Of a DNA stretch of 64,000 bases, positions 7,071-15,145 are shown piece by piece. How positions within the stretch are numbered: the stretch's first letter is position 1; each line of letters begins with the position of its first letter. This DNA is from Gelidibacter maritimus (lineage in GTDB: Bacteria > Bacteroidota > Bacteroidia > Flavobacteriales > Flavobacteriaceae), in the NCBI RefSeq assembly GCF_014062315.1, contig NZ_JACGLT010000013.1, positions 52,325 to 116,324 on the forward strand. Direction: 5' to 3'. Both the position numbers and the translations under genes were made by a program. The notes beneath the pieces are model-generated. The model ran no database searches and was not told where the DNA came from. It saw nothing but the letters and a program-made list of their open reading frames with translations.

Positions 7071-8474
7071 TCATATCTCCTTTGCCATATCGATGGCTTT
7101 AGTCAAGGCGCCCAACTTGTTATACACTTCCTGTAATTCGTCGTCAGGGTTCGACTTTGATACCAGTCCCGCGCCCGCTTGCCAATGCAATTGATGGTTT
7201 TTGCTTAGAAACGTACGGATCATAATGGCATGGTTGAAGTTACCCTGAAAATCCATAAAACCAATGGCGCCACCGTAAAAGTCACGACTCGTTTTTTCGT
7301 ATTTTTCAATCAGTTGCATGGCTTTGTGTTTTGGTGCACCGCTCAAGGTGCCTGCAGGAAACGTATCGGCAACCATTTGCATGGTAGTGGTGTCTTTATG
7401 CTTTTTACCGGTCACCTTGCTCACCAAATGAATCACATGGGAAAAGAATTGGACTTCTCTATACTTTTCAACGGTTACTTGGCTGCCATGGCGACTCAAA
7501 TCATTTCTTGCTAAGTCTACCAGCATGACGTGTTCTGCATTTTCCTTGTCGTCAATAGATAATTTTTTGGCAAGTTCAGCGTCTTTTTCGTCGTTGCCAG
7601 TTCGTTTGAAGGTTCCTGCAATCGGATGGATTTCAGCTTTGTCCTTATTGATGACCAATTGTGCTTCTGGCGAACTTCCAAAAATCTTGAAATCGCCGTA
7701 ATCAAAATAAAAGAGGTAAGGAGAGGGGTTGATGCTTCGCAAGGCGCGATAGACATTGAATTCGTCACCTTTAAATTGCTGTGAAAATTTTTTTGAGAGC
7801 ACGAGTTGAAACACATCGCCTCGGGCACAGTGCTTTTTTGCCAGGATAACATTCTCTTTGTACTCGTCGTCTGTTAAATTAGAAAATGTTTCGCCGTCCG
7901 TTGTAAAGTTAAAAGCTGCAAAATTTTTCGATTGGATGAGTTGAAGTATTTCCGAAATATTATTTTCAGTCTCAAAGCAATTTGCAAATACATAAGCCTC
8001 ATTTTTGAAATGATTAATGGCGATAATGTTTTGGTACACCGCATAGTAAATATCCGGGATATCTTGATGGCCATCTTTTTTTGAGATGTCTACATCCTCA
8101 AAATAGCGTACGGCATCATAGGCGATATATCCAAAAACACCGTTGTTAATAAATTTGAATTTATCTTTTGTATCGGATTTAAAACGTTGGGTAAATTTGT
8201 GAATAACATCCGCCACATTGGTCTCTGATGTAATGGGTTGTCTTACTTCACTTTTATCCGGAAAGCGCTGTGTAATGACCTCATTCTTAACTGTAATTGA
8301 AGCAATAGGGTTGCAACAGATATAAGAGAAACTATTGTCGTTGGCGCGGTAATCACTGCTTTCCAGAAGAATACTATTGGGAAATTTGTCCCTTATTTTC
8401 AAATAAATGCTCACGGGCGTGATCGTGTCTGCGAGAATTTTCTTGTGATGTGTTTGTAAACTGTAGGTTTTCAT
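7071..8474 (-). CDS. trpE: Anthranilate synthase component I
   Basis: 467 residues from the ATG at 8474. Converts chorismate and ammonia to anthranilate, with tryptophan feedback expected. Opens MKTYSLQTHHKKILADTITP. The chorismate-binding domain shows FQLVLSKKFS, NPSPYLFYFDYGDFKIFGSSPE, HPIAGTFKRTG, MLVDLARNDLSRHG, FPAGTLSGAPKHKAM and AIGFMDF in order. A 14-residue upstream extension of the frame is possible, but it would start inside the attenuator terminator, so I chose the internal ATG that follows the hairpin. First structural gene of the operon. Confidence 0.96.
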   Translation of the reverse strand: MKTYSLQTHHKKILADTITPVSIYLKIRDKFPNSILLESSDYRANDNSFSYICCNPIASITVKNEVITQRFPDKSEVRQPITSETNVADVIHKFTQRFKSDTKDKFKFINNGVFGYIAYDAVRYFEDVDISKKDGHQDIPDIYYAVYQNIIAINHFKNEAYVFANCFETENNISEILQLIQSKNFAAFNFTTDGETFSNLTDDEYKENVILAKKHCARGDVFQLVLSKKFSQQFKGDEFNVYRALRSINPSPYLFYFDYGDFKIFGSSPEAQLVINKDKAEIHPIAGTFKRTGNDEKDAELAKKLSIDDKENAEHVMLVDLARNDLSRHGSQVTVEKYREVQFFSHVIHLVSKVTGKKHKDTTTMQMVADTFPAGTLSGAPKHKAMQLIEKYEKTSRDFYGGAIGFMDFQGNFNHAIMIRTFLSKNHQLHWQAGAGLVSKSNPDDELQEVYNKLGALTKAIDMAKEI

Positions 8475-8490
8475 TCGATTATTTGTAAAT

Positions 8491-8520
8491 AAAAAAAGAC
8501 CTGTCGTGAATGACAAGCCT
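8491..8520 (-). terminator. trp leader attenuator terminator
   Basis: On the minus strand AGGCTTGTC (8520-8512) pairs with GACAGGTCT (8505-8497) with two G-U wobbles and a 6-nt loop, followed by a run of seven T. It lies between the leader peptide stop (8557) and the trpE start (8474), the position of an attenuator. I did not find a convincing antiterminator partner by eye. Confidence 0.75.
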
Positions 8521-8556
8521 TTTTTATATTAGATTTAAATATACTATAGCATTACC

Positions 8557-8613
8557 TCACGAAGATTGTTTCGAAAAGTTCCACCACCAAGTATGATTTA
8601 AAGTTGTGTACAT
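8557..8613 (-). CDS. trpL: trp operon leader peptide, 18 aa with three consecutive Trp
   Basis: Reading the minus strand from the ATG at 8613 gives MYTTLNHTWWWNFSKQSS and a TGA at 8557. Codons 9-11 are TGG TGG TGG (8589-8581). The ORF begins a few bases after a strong promoter -7 element and is followed 36 bp later by a hairpin with a U-tract ahead of trpE. In the well-known E. coli model, ribosome stalling at such Trp codons when charged tRNA-Trp is scarce prevents terminator formation. Three adjacent Trp codons in 18 are very unlikely by chance. Confidence 0.85.
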   Translation of the reverse strand: MYTTLNHTWWWNFSKQSS

Positions 8614-8626
8614 GTTTTTGTTTTGT

Positions 8627-8657
8627 CAAATATAGAAATCAAAATTAAGTCTGCAAA
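8627..8657 (-). promoter_or_regulatory. trp operon promoter (TTTG-N19-TATATTTG)
   Basis: On the minus strand TTTG (8657-8654) and TATATTTG (8634-8627) are 19 bp apart, a full match to the Bacteroidota -33/-7 consensus. The transcript would start a few bases downstream, about 10 nt before the leader peptide ATG. Confidence 0.75.
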
Positions 8658-8681
8658 TGATTTCTGAAAAAAAATAAAAAA

Positions 8682-8712
8682 AATCCCGCTACCAGAAGTT
8701 GGCAGCAGGATT
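8682..8712 (-). terminator. Terminator after yceI
   Basis: AATCCCGCTACCA (8682-8694) pairs with TGGCAGCAGGATT (8700-8712), 13 bp with two wobble pairs, loop of 5. On the minus strand it is followed by a long T-tract (8664-8681). It separates the yceI transcript from the trp promoter. Confidence 0.8.
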
Positions 8713-8863
8713 CGTTTTTATTTTCGCCAATGGGTTTTATTCCCCTAAGGCTTACCTGAATCTAAAGGACAATTGTTTTTTCATATCACGTGGACCTGAC
8801 CGTTAGTGCCGATTAGGCCTCGAGATACTTAATTAAAAAAGTTGCTACAGTTTAGCTTTAGGT

Positions 8864-9422
8864 TTAAAACTTAAGGTTTACGCTGAGATCAAAATTATCA
8901 TAAATAGCTTTGTCTTTAAGGTTGTCAAAGAAACTCGCTGATCTAAATTTTATATCATATTTGGTGCGGTCAACTTTAAGGTCGGCCTTAGCGGTATTTC
9001 CAGAAATGATCATATCAAAAGTGTTAGGGTTGGTAATGCCTTTAATGGTCAGGTCTCCCGTTACTTTGTATTTGCCATCTTTTCCAGATACATTTGTGAT
9101 GACAAACTTTGCTTCAGTATGCTTGTCTGTGCTGAAAAAATCGTCTGACTTTAGATGCCCTTCAAGTTTGCCTTTCATCTCGCCTTCAAGGTCTGTTACA
9201 GTTAGCGTGGTCATATCCATGACAAAAGTTCCACCGGTGAGTTGATTCTGGTCATTAAATTGTAACGCCCCTTTTTGTAGAACGATGTATCCATCATGCT
9301 CTCCGGTTACCTTATGGCCTTTCCAGGTGATTTTACTATTGTCAACATCAACTTTCTTTTCGGTTGAAGTCAATAAATGAACTGGCTGCAAAAGCCATTG
9401 CTAAAATTAGTGTATTAGTCAT
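8864..9422 (-). CDS. YceI family protein with an apparent frameshift after the signal peptide
   Basis: The body of the frame (about 170 residues) is a clear YceI lipocalin-like domain: VDVDNSKITWKGHKVTGEHDG, a TLTVTDLEG strand, LKSDDFFSTDKHTEAKFV and VKVDRTKYDIKFRS. YceI proteins bind isoprenoid-like lipids in the periplasm. The body frame has no credible start: a TAG blocks it upstream and only a TTG at 9391 is available. A good signal peptide, MTNTLILAMAFAASSF, starts at the ATG at 9422 but in the neighbouring frame, reaching a TGA at 9348-9350. A one-base indel between about 9350 and 9395 would join the two. It may be a sequencing error or a real recent mutation. It follows marR by 34 bp. 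Confidence 0.8.
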
Positions 9423-9456
9423 AAAATTTGATTTAAATGTGTAATTAATTAATGGT

Positions 9457-9912
9457 TTAATTTCTAAGTTTTGTTAATAAATTATTTAGAGTTTTCAGTT
9501 CGTCTTGAGTTAAAGGCGATGTCATATTGGCTTCTGTTTCTGCTACTAAAGGATCTATTTCCTCTAAGAAGTTCAAACCATGCGCGGTTATGAAAATCTC
9601 AACTTTTCTACGGTTTTTTTCACATATAAAACGTTCTACATAGCCTTTCGAAATGAGCTTGTCTACCAATCTTGTGGTGTTGCTCATTTTGCTGACCATT
9701 CTACGTTGAATGTCCTGAAGGTTTGTCGCTTTGCCTTTCTGTCCGCGTAAAATTCGGAGGACATTAAACTGTTCAATGGATATATCAAAAGGTTTAAGAC
9801 TGTTTAAAATACCGTCTCGTATCACATTTGCAGTATAGGAAATGTTCAGAACGGTCTTTTTTTCCAATGGTATTTCGGAGGTAGTTAATAAGATGTCTTC
9901 CAATTCTTTCAT
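9457..9912 (-). CDS. MarR family winged-helix transcriptional regulator
   Basis: 151 residues from the ATG at 9912; an upstream TTG would add seven residues but is weaker. The winged helix spans about residues 45-120, with FNVLRILRGQKG, the recognition region VSKMSNTTRLVDKLISKGYVERF and the wing CEKNRRKVEIFITAHG. The protein likely binds DNA as a dimer and responds to a small ligand. It lies directly upstream of yceI on the same strand (34 bp), a pairing seen in many Flavobacteriia, so yceI is its probable target. Confidence 0.9.
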   Translation of the reverse strand: MKELEDILLTTSEIPLEKKTVLNISYTANVIRDGILNSLKPFDISIEQFNVLRILRGQKGKATNLQDIQRRMVSKMSNTTRLVDKLISKGYVERFICEKNRRKVEIFITAHGLNFLEEIDPLVAETEANMTSPLTQDELKTLNNLLTKLRN

Positions 9913-9914
9913 AT

Positions 9915-9938
9915 ACAATTGTTGTGGGTACAAATGTA
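9915..9938 (-). promoter_or_regulatory. marR promoter -7 element with a small palindrome
   Basis: On the minus strand TACATTTG (9938-9931) matches the TANNTTTG -7 consensus. ACAATTGT at 9915-9922, an 8-bp perfect palindrome, lies between it and the marR ATG and could be part of an autoregulatory site. No -33 TTG is evident. Confidence 0.4.
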
Positions 9939-10025
9939 AGATAAATTTTAGTTCTGATTATTATTTAGACGATAATATTTTGTTAAAGTTTAAGCAGTCA
10001 TCGAATGGATTTTTATTTTTATCCC

Positions 10026-10553
10026 ATGAGAACACTCTGTTTATTGGTTTTGATTTTAACGGCATCCTGTAAGGATTCGAACTCTCAAAATAAACCCATT
10101 GTAGATAAGGAGCCAACTGAAGATTATTCTGACGTTCCCTTAGAAGTTTATGATTTTGAAGGTCTAAAACCATTATTAAAAACATCTACTGACAAAGTTT
10201 ATGTCGTTAATTTTTGGGCGACTTGGTGTGCGCCTTGTATTAAGGAACTACCTTATTTTGAAGCTTTGGGTGCGGCTTACAGCGATAGAAATGTGGAGCT
10301 TTTATTGGTGAGTTTAGACTTTCCAAAGAAATATGAATCCCACCTGAAACCCTTCATAAAAAAGAATAATTTAAAATCTAAAGTTGTAGCTTTAGATGAC
10401 AATGACTCCAACACTTGGATTCCCGCTATTGATCCCGATTGGACCGGTGCCATTCCGGCAACATTGATTTTCAATAAAAACAAACGCCAATTTTATGAGC
10501 AAACCTTTACTTATGAAGAATTGGAAACTGAAGTCAAGCAATTTTTAAATTAG
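10026..10553 (+). CDS. TlpA-like thioredoxin-fold lipoprotein
   Basis: 175 residues from the ATG at 10026. MRTLCLLVLILTASCKDSN is a lipoprotein signal with Cys15 as the lipid anchor; an ATG seven codons earlier is less suited. The thioredoxin fold carries NFWATWCAPCIKELPYF with redox pair Cys68/Cys71, typical of TlpA/ResA membrane-anchored thiol-disulfide reductases. The cis-Pro region appears as GAIPATLIF. It is probably an envelope disulfide reductase; the partner is unknown. Divergent from marR. Confidence 0.9.
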   Translation: MRTLCLLVLILTASCKDSNSQNKPIVDKEPTEDYSDVPLEVYDFEGLKPLLKTSTDKVYVVNFWATWCAPCIKELPYFEALGAAYSDRNVELLLVSLDFPKKYESHLKPFIKKNNLKSKVVALDDNDSNTWIPAIDPDWTGAIPATLIFNKNKRQFYEQTFTYEELETEVKQFLN

Positions 10554-10624
10554 TGCTCATAGTTCACCTTAAAAAAAGGAACAATTCTTGCGTACTATAA
10601 AGATCAAACTATAAGTAAATAATT

Positions 10625-11230
10625 ATGAAACATATAAAAGGAATTTTTGCAGTTGTTGCCATTGTCCTGCTTTCTGGTTTTGCAACTATTAGCCCTGGTT
10701 ATGATATAGGTGATATTGCGACAGATTTTGAACTTGAAAATATTGATGGGAACATGGTTTCCTTGTCAGATTATAAAGATGCCAAAGGATTTATTGTCAT
10801 TTTCACTTGTAATACCTGTCCCTATTCTGTGGCTTACGAAGATAGAATTGTTGCACTTGACAAAAAATATGCAAGCAAAGGCTATCCAGTTATTGCCATA
10901 ATGCCTAACAATACAGATGTCCAGCCCCGAGATAATATGGACGCCATGAAACAAAGAGCAAAGTCTAAAGGGTTCACTTTTCCTTATCTCAAAGATGAGG
11001 GTCAAAAGATTTCTCCACAATATGGCGCCACAAAAACACCTGAGGTTTATGTATTGCAAAAAACGAATAAAGGAAATGAAGTCAAATATATTGGAGCTAT
11101 TGACGATAATTATCAAGATGCAGGCGCGGTCAGGTTAAGATATGTTGAAAATGCCGTGGATGCACTCTTGGCAGGTCAACCAATTAAGGAGGCCAAAACA
11201 AGGGCTATTGGTTGTTCTATAAAGTTGTAG
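10625..11230 (+). CDS. Thioredoxin-like / AhpC-TSA family protein
   Basis: 201 residues with an N-terminal hydrophobic signal (about 5-22). The thioredoxin-like fold shows DFELENIDGNMVSLSDYK, a CNTCPYS motif at the active-site position (CxxC), then YGATKTPEVYVLQ with the cis-Pro. This CNTCPYS-type subgroup of redoxin proteins is frequent in Bacteroidota and is usually annotated as thioredoxin family protein; its physiological role is unknown. It follows the TlpA-like gene by 71 bp. Confidence 0.85.
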   Translation: MKHIKGIFAVVAIVLLSGFATISPGYDIGDIATDFELENIDGNMVSLSDYKDAKGFIVIFTCNTCPYSVAYEDRIVALDKKYASKGYPVIAIMPNNTDVQPRDNMDAMKQRAKSKGFTFPYLKDEGQKISPQYGATKTPEVYVLQKTNKGNEVKYIGAIDDNYQDAGAVRLRYVENAVDALLAGQPIKEAKTRAIGCSIKL

Positions 11231-11330
11231 ACCAATTTATTCGTACGACGAGCATTGCTCTCGAGGTTCTTGATTTACGCAAATTAAGAACACCTTGAAC
11301 TGATTAAATCGAATGAGATGTTAAAAATTG

Positions 11331-11361
11331 AATCCGAAGGATAACACTTCGGATTTTTTTT
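11331..11361 (+). terminator. Rho-independent terminator
   Basis: AATCCGAAG (11331-11339) pairs with CTTCGGATT (11347-11355), 7-nt loop, followed by a run of T. It ends the thioredoxin-like gene transcript. Confidence 0.8.
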
Positions 11362-11412
11362 CGTCTTTATCACAAAGAAATGTTAATTTTGTCGCTCTAA
11401 AAAAGAGTTTCT

Positions 11413-11724
11413 ATGGCAGATTTAAAGCAACAAGAATGGGCGTCCCAATTGGAAAATGACAAAGACGCGGTTATTTTGGACGTAAGAACACAAGAAGAAG
11501 TTGATGAAGGCTATATTCCAGAAGCCATTCATTTAGATATTCACAAAGGACAAGAGTTTATTGATGAAATCAAGAAGCTTGATCCTGAAAAAAACTACTA
11601 TGTGTATTGCAGGTCAGGTGGACGAAGTGGTCAAGCCTGTTCTATAATGAATTCCTTAGGATTCAAAAACGCCTACAATTTAGTGGGAGGTTTTAGTGAA
11701 TGGGAGGGCCCATCTACACAATAA
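11413..11724 (+). CDS. Rhodanese-like domain protein
   Basis: 103 residues, a single rhodanese domain without a signal peptide, so cytoplasmic. AVILDVRTQEEVDEGYIPEAIHLDI is the N-terminal rhodanese signature, and YCRSGGRSGQACSIM carries the active-site Cys in a six-residue loop. Such proteins move sulfane sulfur from thiosulfate or persulfides. A second, lipoprotein rhodanese follows 41 bp downstream, which suggests the two act in different compartments. Confidence 0.92.
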   Translation: MADLKQQEWASQLENDKDAVILDVRTQEEVDEGYIPEAIHLDIHKGQEFIDEIKKLDPEKNYYVYCRSGGRSGQACSIMNSLGFKNAYNLVGGFSEWEGPSTQ

Positions 11725-11765
11725 ATCGTGATTACTTGCATTATAATACAGCTAAACCCCATATT

Positions 11766-12161
11766 ATGAACCGTTTTTTGTTGATTTTTATTGTTGGTTT
11801 TACCTTCTTTACTGCTTGTAAGGAAAAAGTTGAAGGAGAGGTTAATTTAGTGACTGTTGAAGAAATGCAGTCTCTCATGGAATTGGAAGATGTACAATTG
11901 GTAGATGTAAGAACGGCTAAGGAAAGAGAGGATGGCTATATTAAGAACTCGCAAAATATTGATTACTACTCGCCAACATTTGATGAGGACATTCTCAAAT
12001 TAGATAAAACCAAGCCCGTTATCATCTATTGTCGTTCAGGAAAGCGTAGTGCAGATTGTGCGGAGAAAATGATAGAAGCTGGTTTTGTTAAAGTTTACGA
12101 CCTTAAGGGTGGTATTACTCAGTGGTTATATGAAGACCGCGCTATTGAACTGGTGAATTAG
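11766..12161 (+). CDS. Rhodanese-like domain lipoprotein
   Basis: 131 residues from the ATG at 11766, chosen because it gives a clean lipoprotein signal (MNRFLLIFIVGFTFFTACKE, lipid Cys18); the frame is open further upstream, overlapping the preceding gene. The rhodanese domain includes VQLVDVRTAKEREDGYI and the active-site loop YCRSGKRSADCAEKM. It is probably anchored on the periplasmic side of a membrane. With the preceding cytoplasmic rhodanese it forms a likely two-gene transcript ended by the hairpin at 12212-12247. Confidence 0.9.
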   Translation: MNRFLLIFIVGFTFFTACKEKVEGEVNLVTVEEMQSLMELEDVQLVDVRTAKEREDGYIKNSQNIDYYSPTFDEDILKLDKTKPVIIYCRSGKRSADCAEKMIEAGFVKVYDLKGGITQWLYEDRAIELVN

Positions 12162-12211
12162 TCGTAGAATACAATACCTACAACAACAACAACAATCCAT
12201 AACCGAATTCT

Positions 12212-12247
12212 AAAACCTTGTATGTGAAAACATGACAAGGTTTTTTT
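12212..12247 (+). terminator. Rho-independent terminator
   Basis: AAAACCTTGT (12212-12221) pairs with ACAAGGTTTT (12235-12244), with an extra ATG/CAT pairing in the loop, and runs into seven T. Confidence 0.85.
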
Positions 12248-12411
12248 ATGGCTAAAATTTAATGAACGCGCTATTTTATAGCCGCTTCAAAACTCAAAAA
12301 ATATAGTTTTTAACAATACAATAGCATCGATTATGGTTATATAGACGTAACCTGTCACATTAAACGTTATAAAAAAAATGACGTCTTATTAGCAGTACCA
12401 ATACTAAATCC

Positions 12412-13803
12412 ATGGAAACAGACCATATTCAACACTTATATTTTAGAGCGGGATTTGGTATTGATCCAAAGACTCTTGAAGCGCTTTCTTCAAAACCTCG
12501 ATTGTTTGTGGTGGAACAGCTCTTTGAGAAATCCCAACAGGCAACTCTCTTAAAGCTCGATCTTTCAGAATTTGAAAGCTATTTAAATTCTGATACTAGG
12601 AGATCGAGACCTGATTCAGACGAAATGGACCTCAAAGCTTTGCAGAAAAAAAGCAGAGAAAAAGTCATGGAACTCAATTACGGGTGGATTGAACGGATGG
12701 CAACTTCAGATGCGGTTCTTGCAGAAAAGATGACGCTCTTTTGGGCCAATGTTTTTGTATGTCAGGATAATAATATATGGTACATCCAACGCTATAATAA
12801 CACACTACGGGAACACGCTTTGGGAAATTTTAGGAATTTTGTTAAAGCCATAGCACGCGAGGCTTCCATGAGCAAATATCTCAATAATAGACAGAATGTT
12901 AAGGCAAGTCCCAATGAAAATTTCGCAAGAGAATTAATGGAATTGTTCACCTTGGGAATAGGGAATTATACTGAAAATGATATCAAAGAATCTGCAAGGG
13001 CATTTACAGGCTGGTCCTTTAAGATTAACGGTGATTTCTTTTTAAGACCTTTCAAGCATGATGACGGTATCAAGACCTTTATGGGCAAAACAGGAAATTT
13101 AGATGGAGACGACATTATTGATATTATCTGTGAACAGAAACAATGTGCGCGTTTTATTTGTGAAAAAATCTATCGCTATTTTGTAAATCCCATAGTGGAT
13201 GAGGCCCATTTGAAAACATTGACCGATCTGTTTTATAAGGATTATGACATTAAAAATCTCATGCATTATATTTTTAGTGCCGATTGGTTTTATGAGACCA
13301 AAAATAGAGGCACAAAGATTAAATCGCCCATCGAGCTACTTGTCGGAATTCAGAAAATAGTGCCTTTGACCTTTGACAAACCGTTGCAATTGTTATATAT
13401 CCAACGGATTATGGGTCAGGTTTTGTTATACCCACCAAACGTAGCGGGCTGGAAAGAAGACAGAAATTGGATCGATTCGAACACGCTCATGTTTCGAATG
13501 AAATTGGCTGCAATACTTCTCAATAATGAAATTATCAACGTTGATGAAAAAGGAGCGTTTGAAGACGATTTCGAAATGTATTATAAGCGTCAGGCCAATA
13601 AGAAACGTTTACTAAAAGTAACAAAATATTGGGATGTTTTTGAGACCAATTACGGCCACTTGAGTCCGCAAAAATTGAAGGAAATACTGATCATCTCTGC
13701 AATAGATAACGATACCGAACGGTTTTTATCAAATTTGGAAATCAAAAACAACAAAGAGTTTTGCATCCAATTGATGTCAATACCTGAATACCAACTGTGC
13801 TAA
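12412..13803 (+). CDS. DUF1800 family protein
   Basis: 463 residues. The order of motifs fits DUF1800: HLYFRAGFGIDPKTLEAL at the start, LAEKMTLFWANVF, NPxENFARELMELFTLGIGNYTENDIKESARAFTGW (about residues 165-202) and YPPNVAGWKEDRNWID near 340. The family is widespread and almost always paired with DUF1501, as here; its biochemical role is not established. No signal peptide is visible at this start, unlike the partner gene. The stop codon lies 11 bp before the next start. Confidence 0.9.
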   Translation: METDHIQHLYFRAGFGIDPKTLEALSSKPRLFVVEQLFEKSQQATLLKLDLSEFESYLNSDTRRSRPDSDEMDLKALQKKSREKVMELNYGWIERMATSDAVLAEKMTLFWANVFVCQDNNIWYIQRYNNTLREHALGNFRNFVKAIAREASMSKYLNNRQNVKASPNENFARELMELFTLGIGNYTENDIKESARAFTGWSFKINGDFFLRPFKHDDGIKTFMGKTGNLDGDDIIDIICEQKQCARFICEKIYRYFVNPIVDEAHLKTLTDLFYKDYDIKNLMHYIFSADWFYETKNRGTKIKSPIELLVGIQKIVPLTFDKPLQLLYIQRIMGQVLLYPPNVAGWKEDRNWIDSNTLMFRMKLAAILLNNEIINVDEKGAFEDDFEMYYKRQANKKRLLKVTKYWDVFETNYGHLSPQKLKEILIISAIDNDTERFLSNLEIKNNKEFCIQLMSIPEYQLC

Positions 13804-13814
13804 AAAATAAAATT

Positions 13815-15002
13815 ATGGAACGACGACATTTTTTAAAACAGAGTGCTCTTGCAAGTAGTTTATTTTTCGTGCCCAGTTTTGTACGTGCTTTTGAGAATGT
13901 GTCCAAAAACGCGATAGGGTTCAAAAAATTGGTAATTATACAAATGGCCGGAGGTAATGACGGATTGAACACGATAATTCCTTATTCAAATGATATCTAT
14001 TATAACAGCAGGCCGAAGATTGCCATCAAAAAAGACGCACTCATCACAATTAATGAGCATTTGGGATTTCATGAAAGTCTCGGCCCATTAAAAAATTTAT
14101 ACGATAAAGGTTATGTTACCATCATCAACAATGTTGGATATCCCAATCCGAACCGATCACATTTTAGATCCACGGATATCTGGCAAACGGCAAGCAATTC
14201 TGATGAATATTTGGATACGGGTTGGTTAGGTCGCTATTTGGACGAAAATATCCATAAGTCGTACGGGGGAATTGAGTTGGATGATAGTCTTTCTTTAATT
14301 TTAAAAGGAAAAACTTTGAATGGGATTGCTACTAAAAACCCGGCAATTCTTTATAATAACATGCAAACGCCTTATTTTAAAAAAGTTCTTGATCATCAGA
14401 GCGATGATCATTTGAGTGAACATAACTTAGGATATTTATACCAAACCATGATTGAGGCGAGGTCATCAGCAAAATACATTTACGAAACTTCAAAAACATT
14501 TAAAAGCAGTTTTGAATATCCTGACAATCCCTTTGGGAAACAACTCAAAACCACTGCTGAATTTATCAACTCAGGATTACAAACTAAAGTCTATTACGTT
14601 TCCATGGGCGGCTTTGATACCCACGCAGGGCAAATTAATAAACAAAGCCGATTGTTGGAACTCTACTGTAAATCCATTGACGTTTTTGTTAAGGATTTAG
14701 AGCGGAATGATACCTTTAAAGACACCTTGATCTTGACGTTTTCTGAATTTGGAAGACGGTTAAAACAAAACGCAGCCAACGGCACTGACCATGGTGCTGC
14801 AAATAATGTCTTTCTGATTGGTAAACATCTGAAATCGCCAGGGTTTTATAACGAGATGCCAGATTTGTCAAATTTGGATGGGAACGGCGATCTTAAACAT
14901 ACTGTAGATTTTAGGTCAATTTATGCTACCATATTGGACAAATGGTTAGAAGTCAATGATAATGCTATTTTAAATAGATCGTTCAGTAAGCTCGATTTTT
15001 AA
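13815..15002 (+). CDS. DUF1501 family protein with Tat-like signal
   Basis: 395 residues from the ATG at 13815. MERRHFLKQSALASSLFFVP looks like a twin-arginine signal (RRHFLK), so export in folded form is likely. The body shows KLVIIQMAGGNDGLNTIIPY, NPNRSHFRSTDIWQ, VSMGGFDTHAGQ and TFSEFGRRLKQNAANGTDHGAANNVFLIG, the alkaline-phosphatase-superfamily-like motifs of DUF1501. The enzyme activity is unknown. Translation is probably coupled to the DUF1800 gene. An alternative start six codons upstream overlaps that gene and would bury the RR motif further in. Confidence 0.9.
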   Translation: MERRHFLKQSALASSLFFVPSFVRAFENVSKNAIGFKKLVIIQMAGGNDGLNTIIPYSNDIYYNSRPKIAIKKDALITINEHLGFHESLGPLKNLYDKGYVTIINNVGYPNPNRSHFRSTDIWQTASNSDEYLDTGWLGRYLDENIHKSYGGIELDDSLSLILKGKTLNGIATKNPAILYNNMQTPYFKKVLDHQSDDHLSEHNLGYLYQTMIEARSSAKYIYETSKTFKSSFEYPDNPFGKQLKTTAEFINSGLQTKVYYVSMGGFDTHAGQINKQSRLLELYCKSIDVFVKDLERNDTFKDTLILTFSEFGRRLKQNAANGTDHGAANNVFLIGKHLKSPGFYNEMPDLSNLDGNGDLKHTVDFRSIYATILDKWLEVNDNAILNRSFSKLDF

Positions 15003-15145
15003 TCTATATATCGAATAATTCTGCCTTGTTTTTAAATATTTAGTACTTTCTTAACATTTTAAACTAAGGGTTAAATAAGACTTCTGCGTTATTACTGTGA
15101 ATAGGTGCGAACAATCAGTTTGTAATCCTAAAAAAACTATACTAC

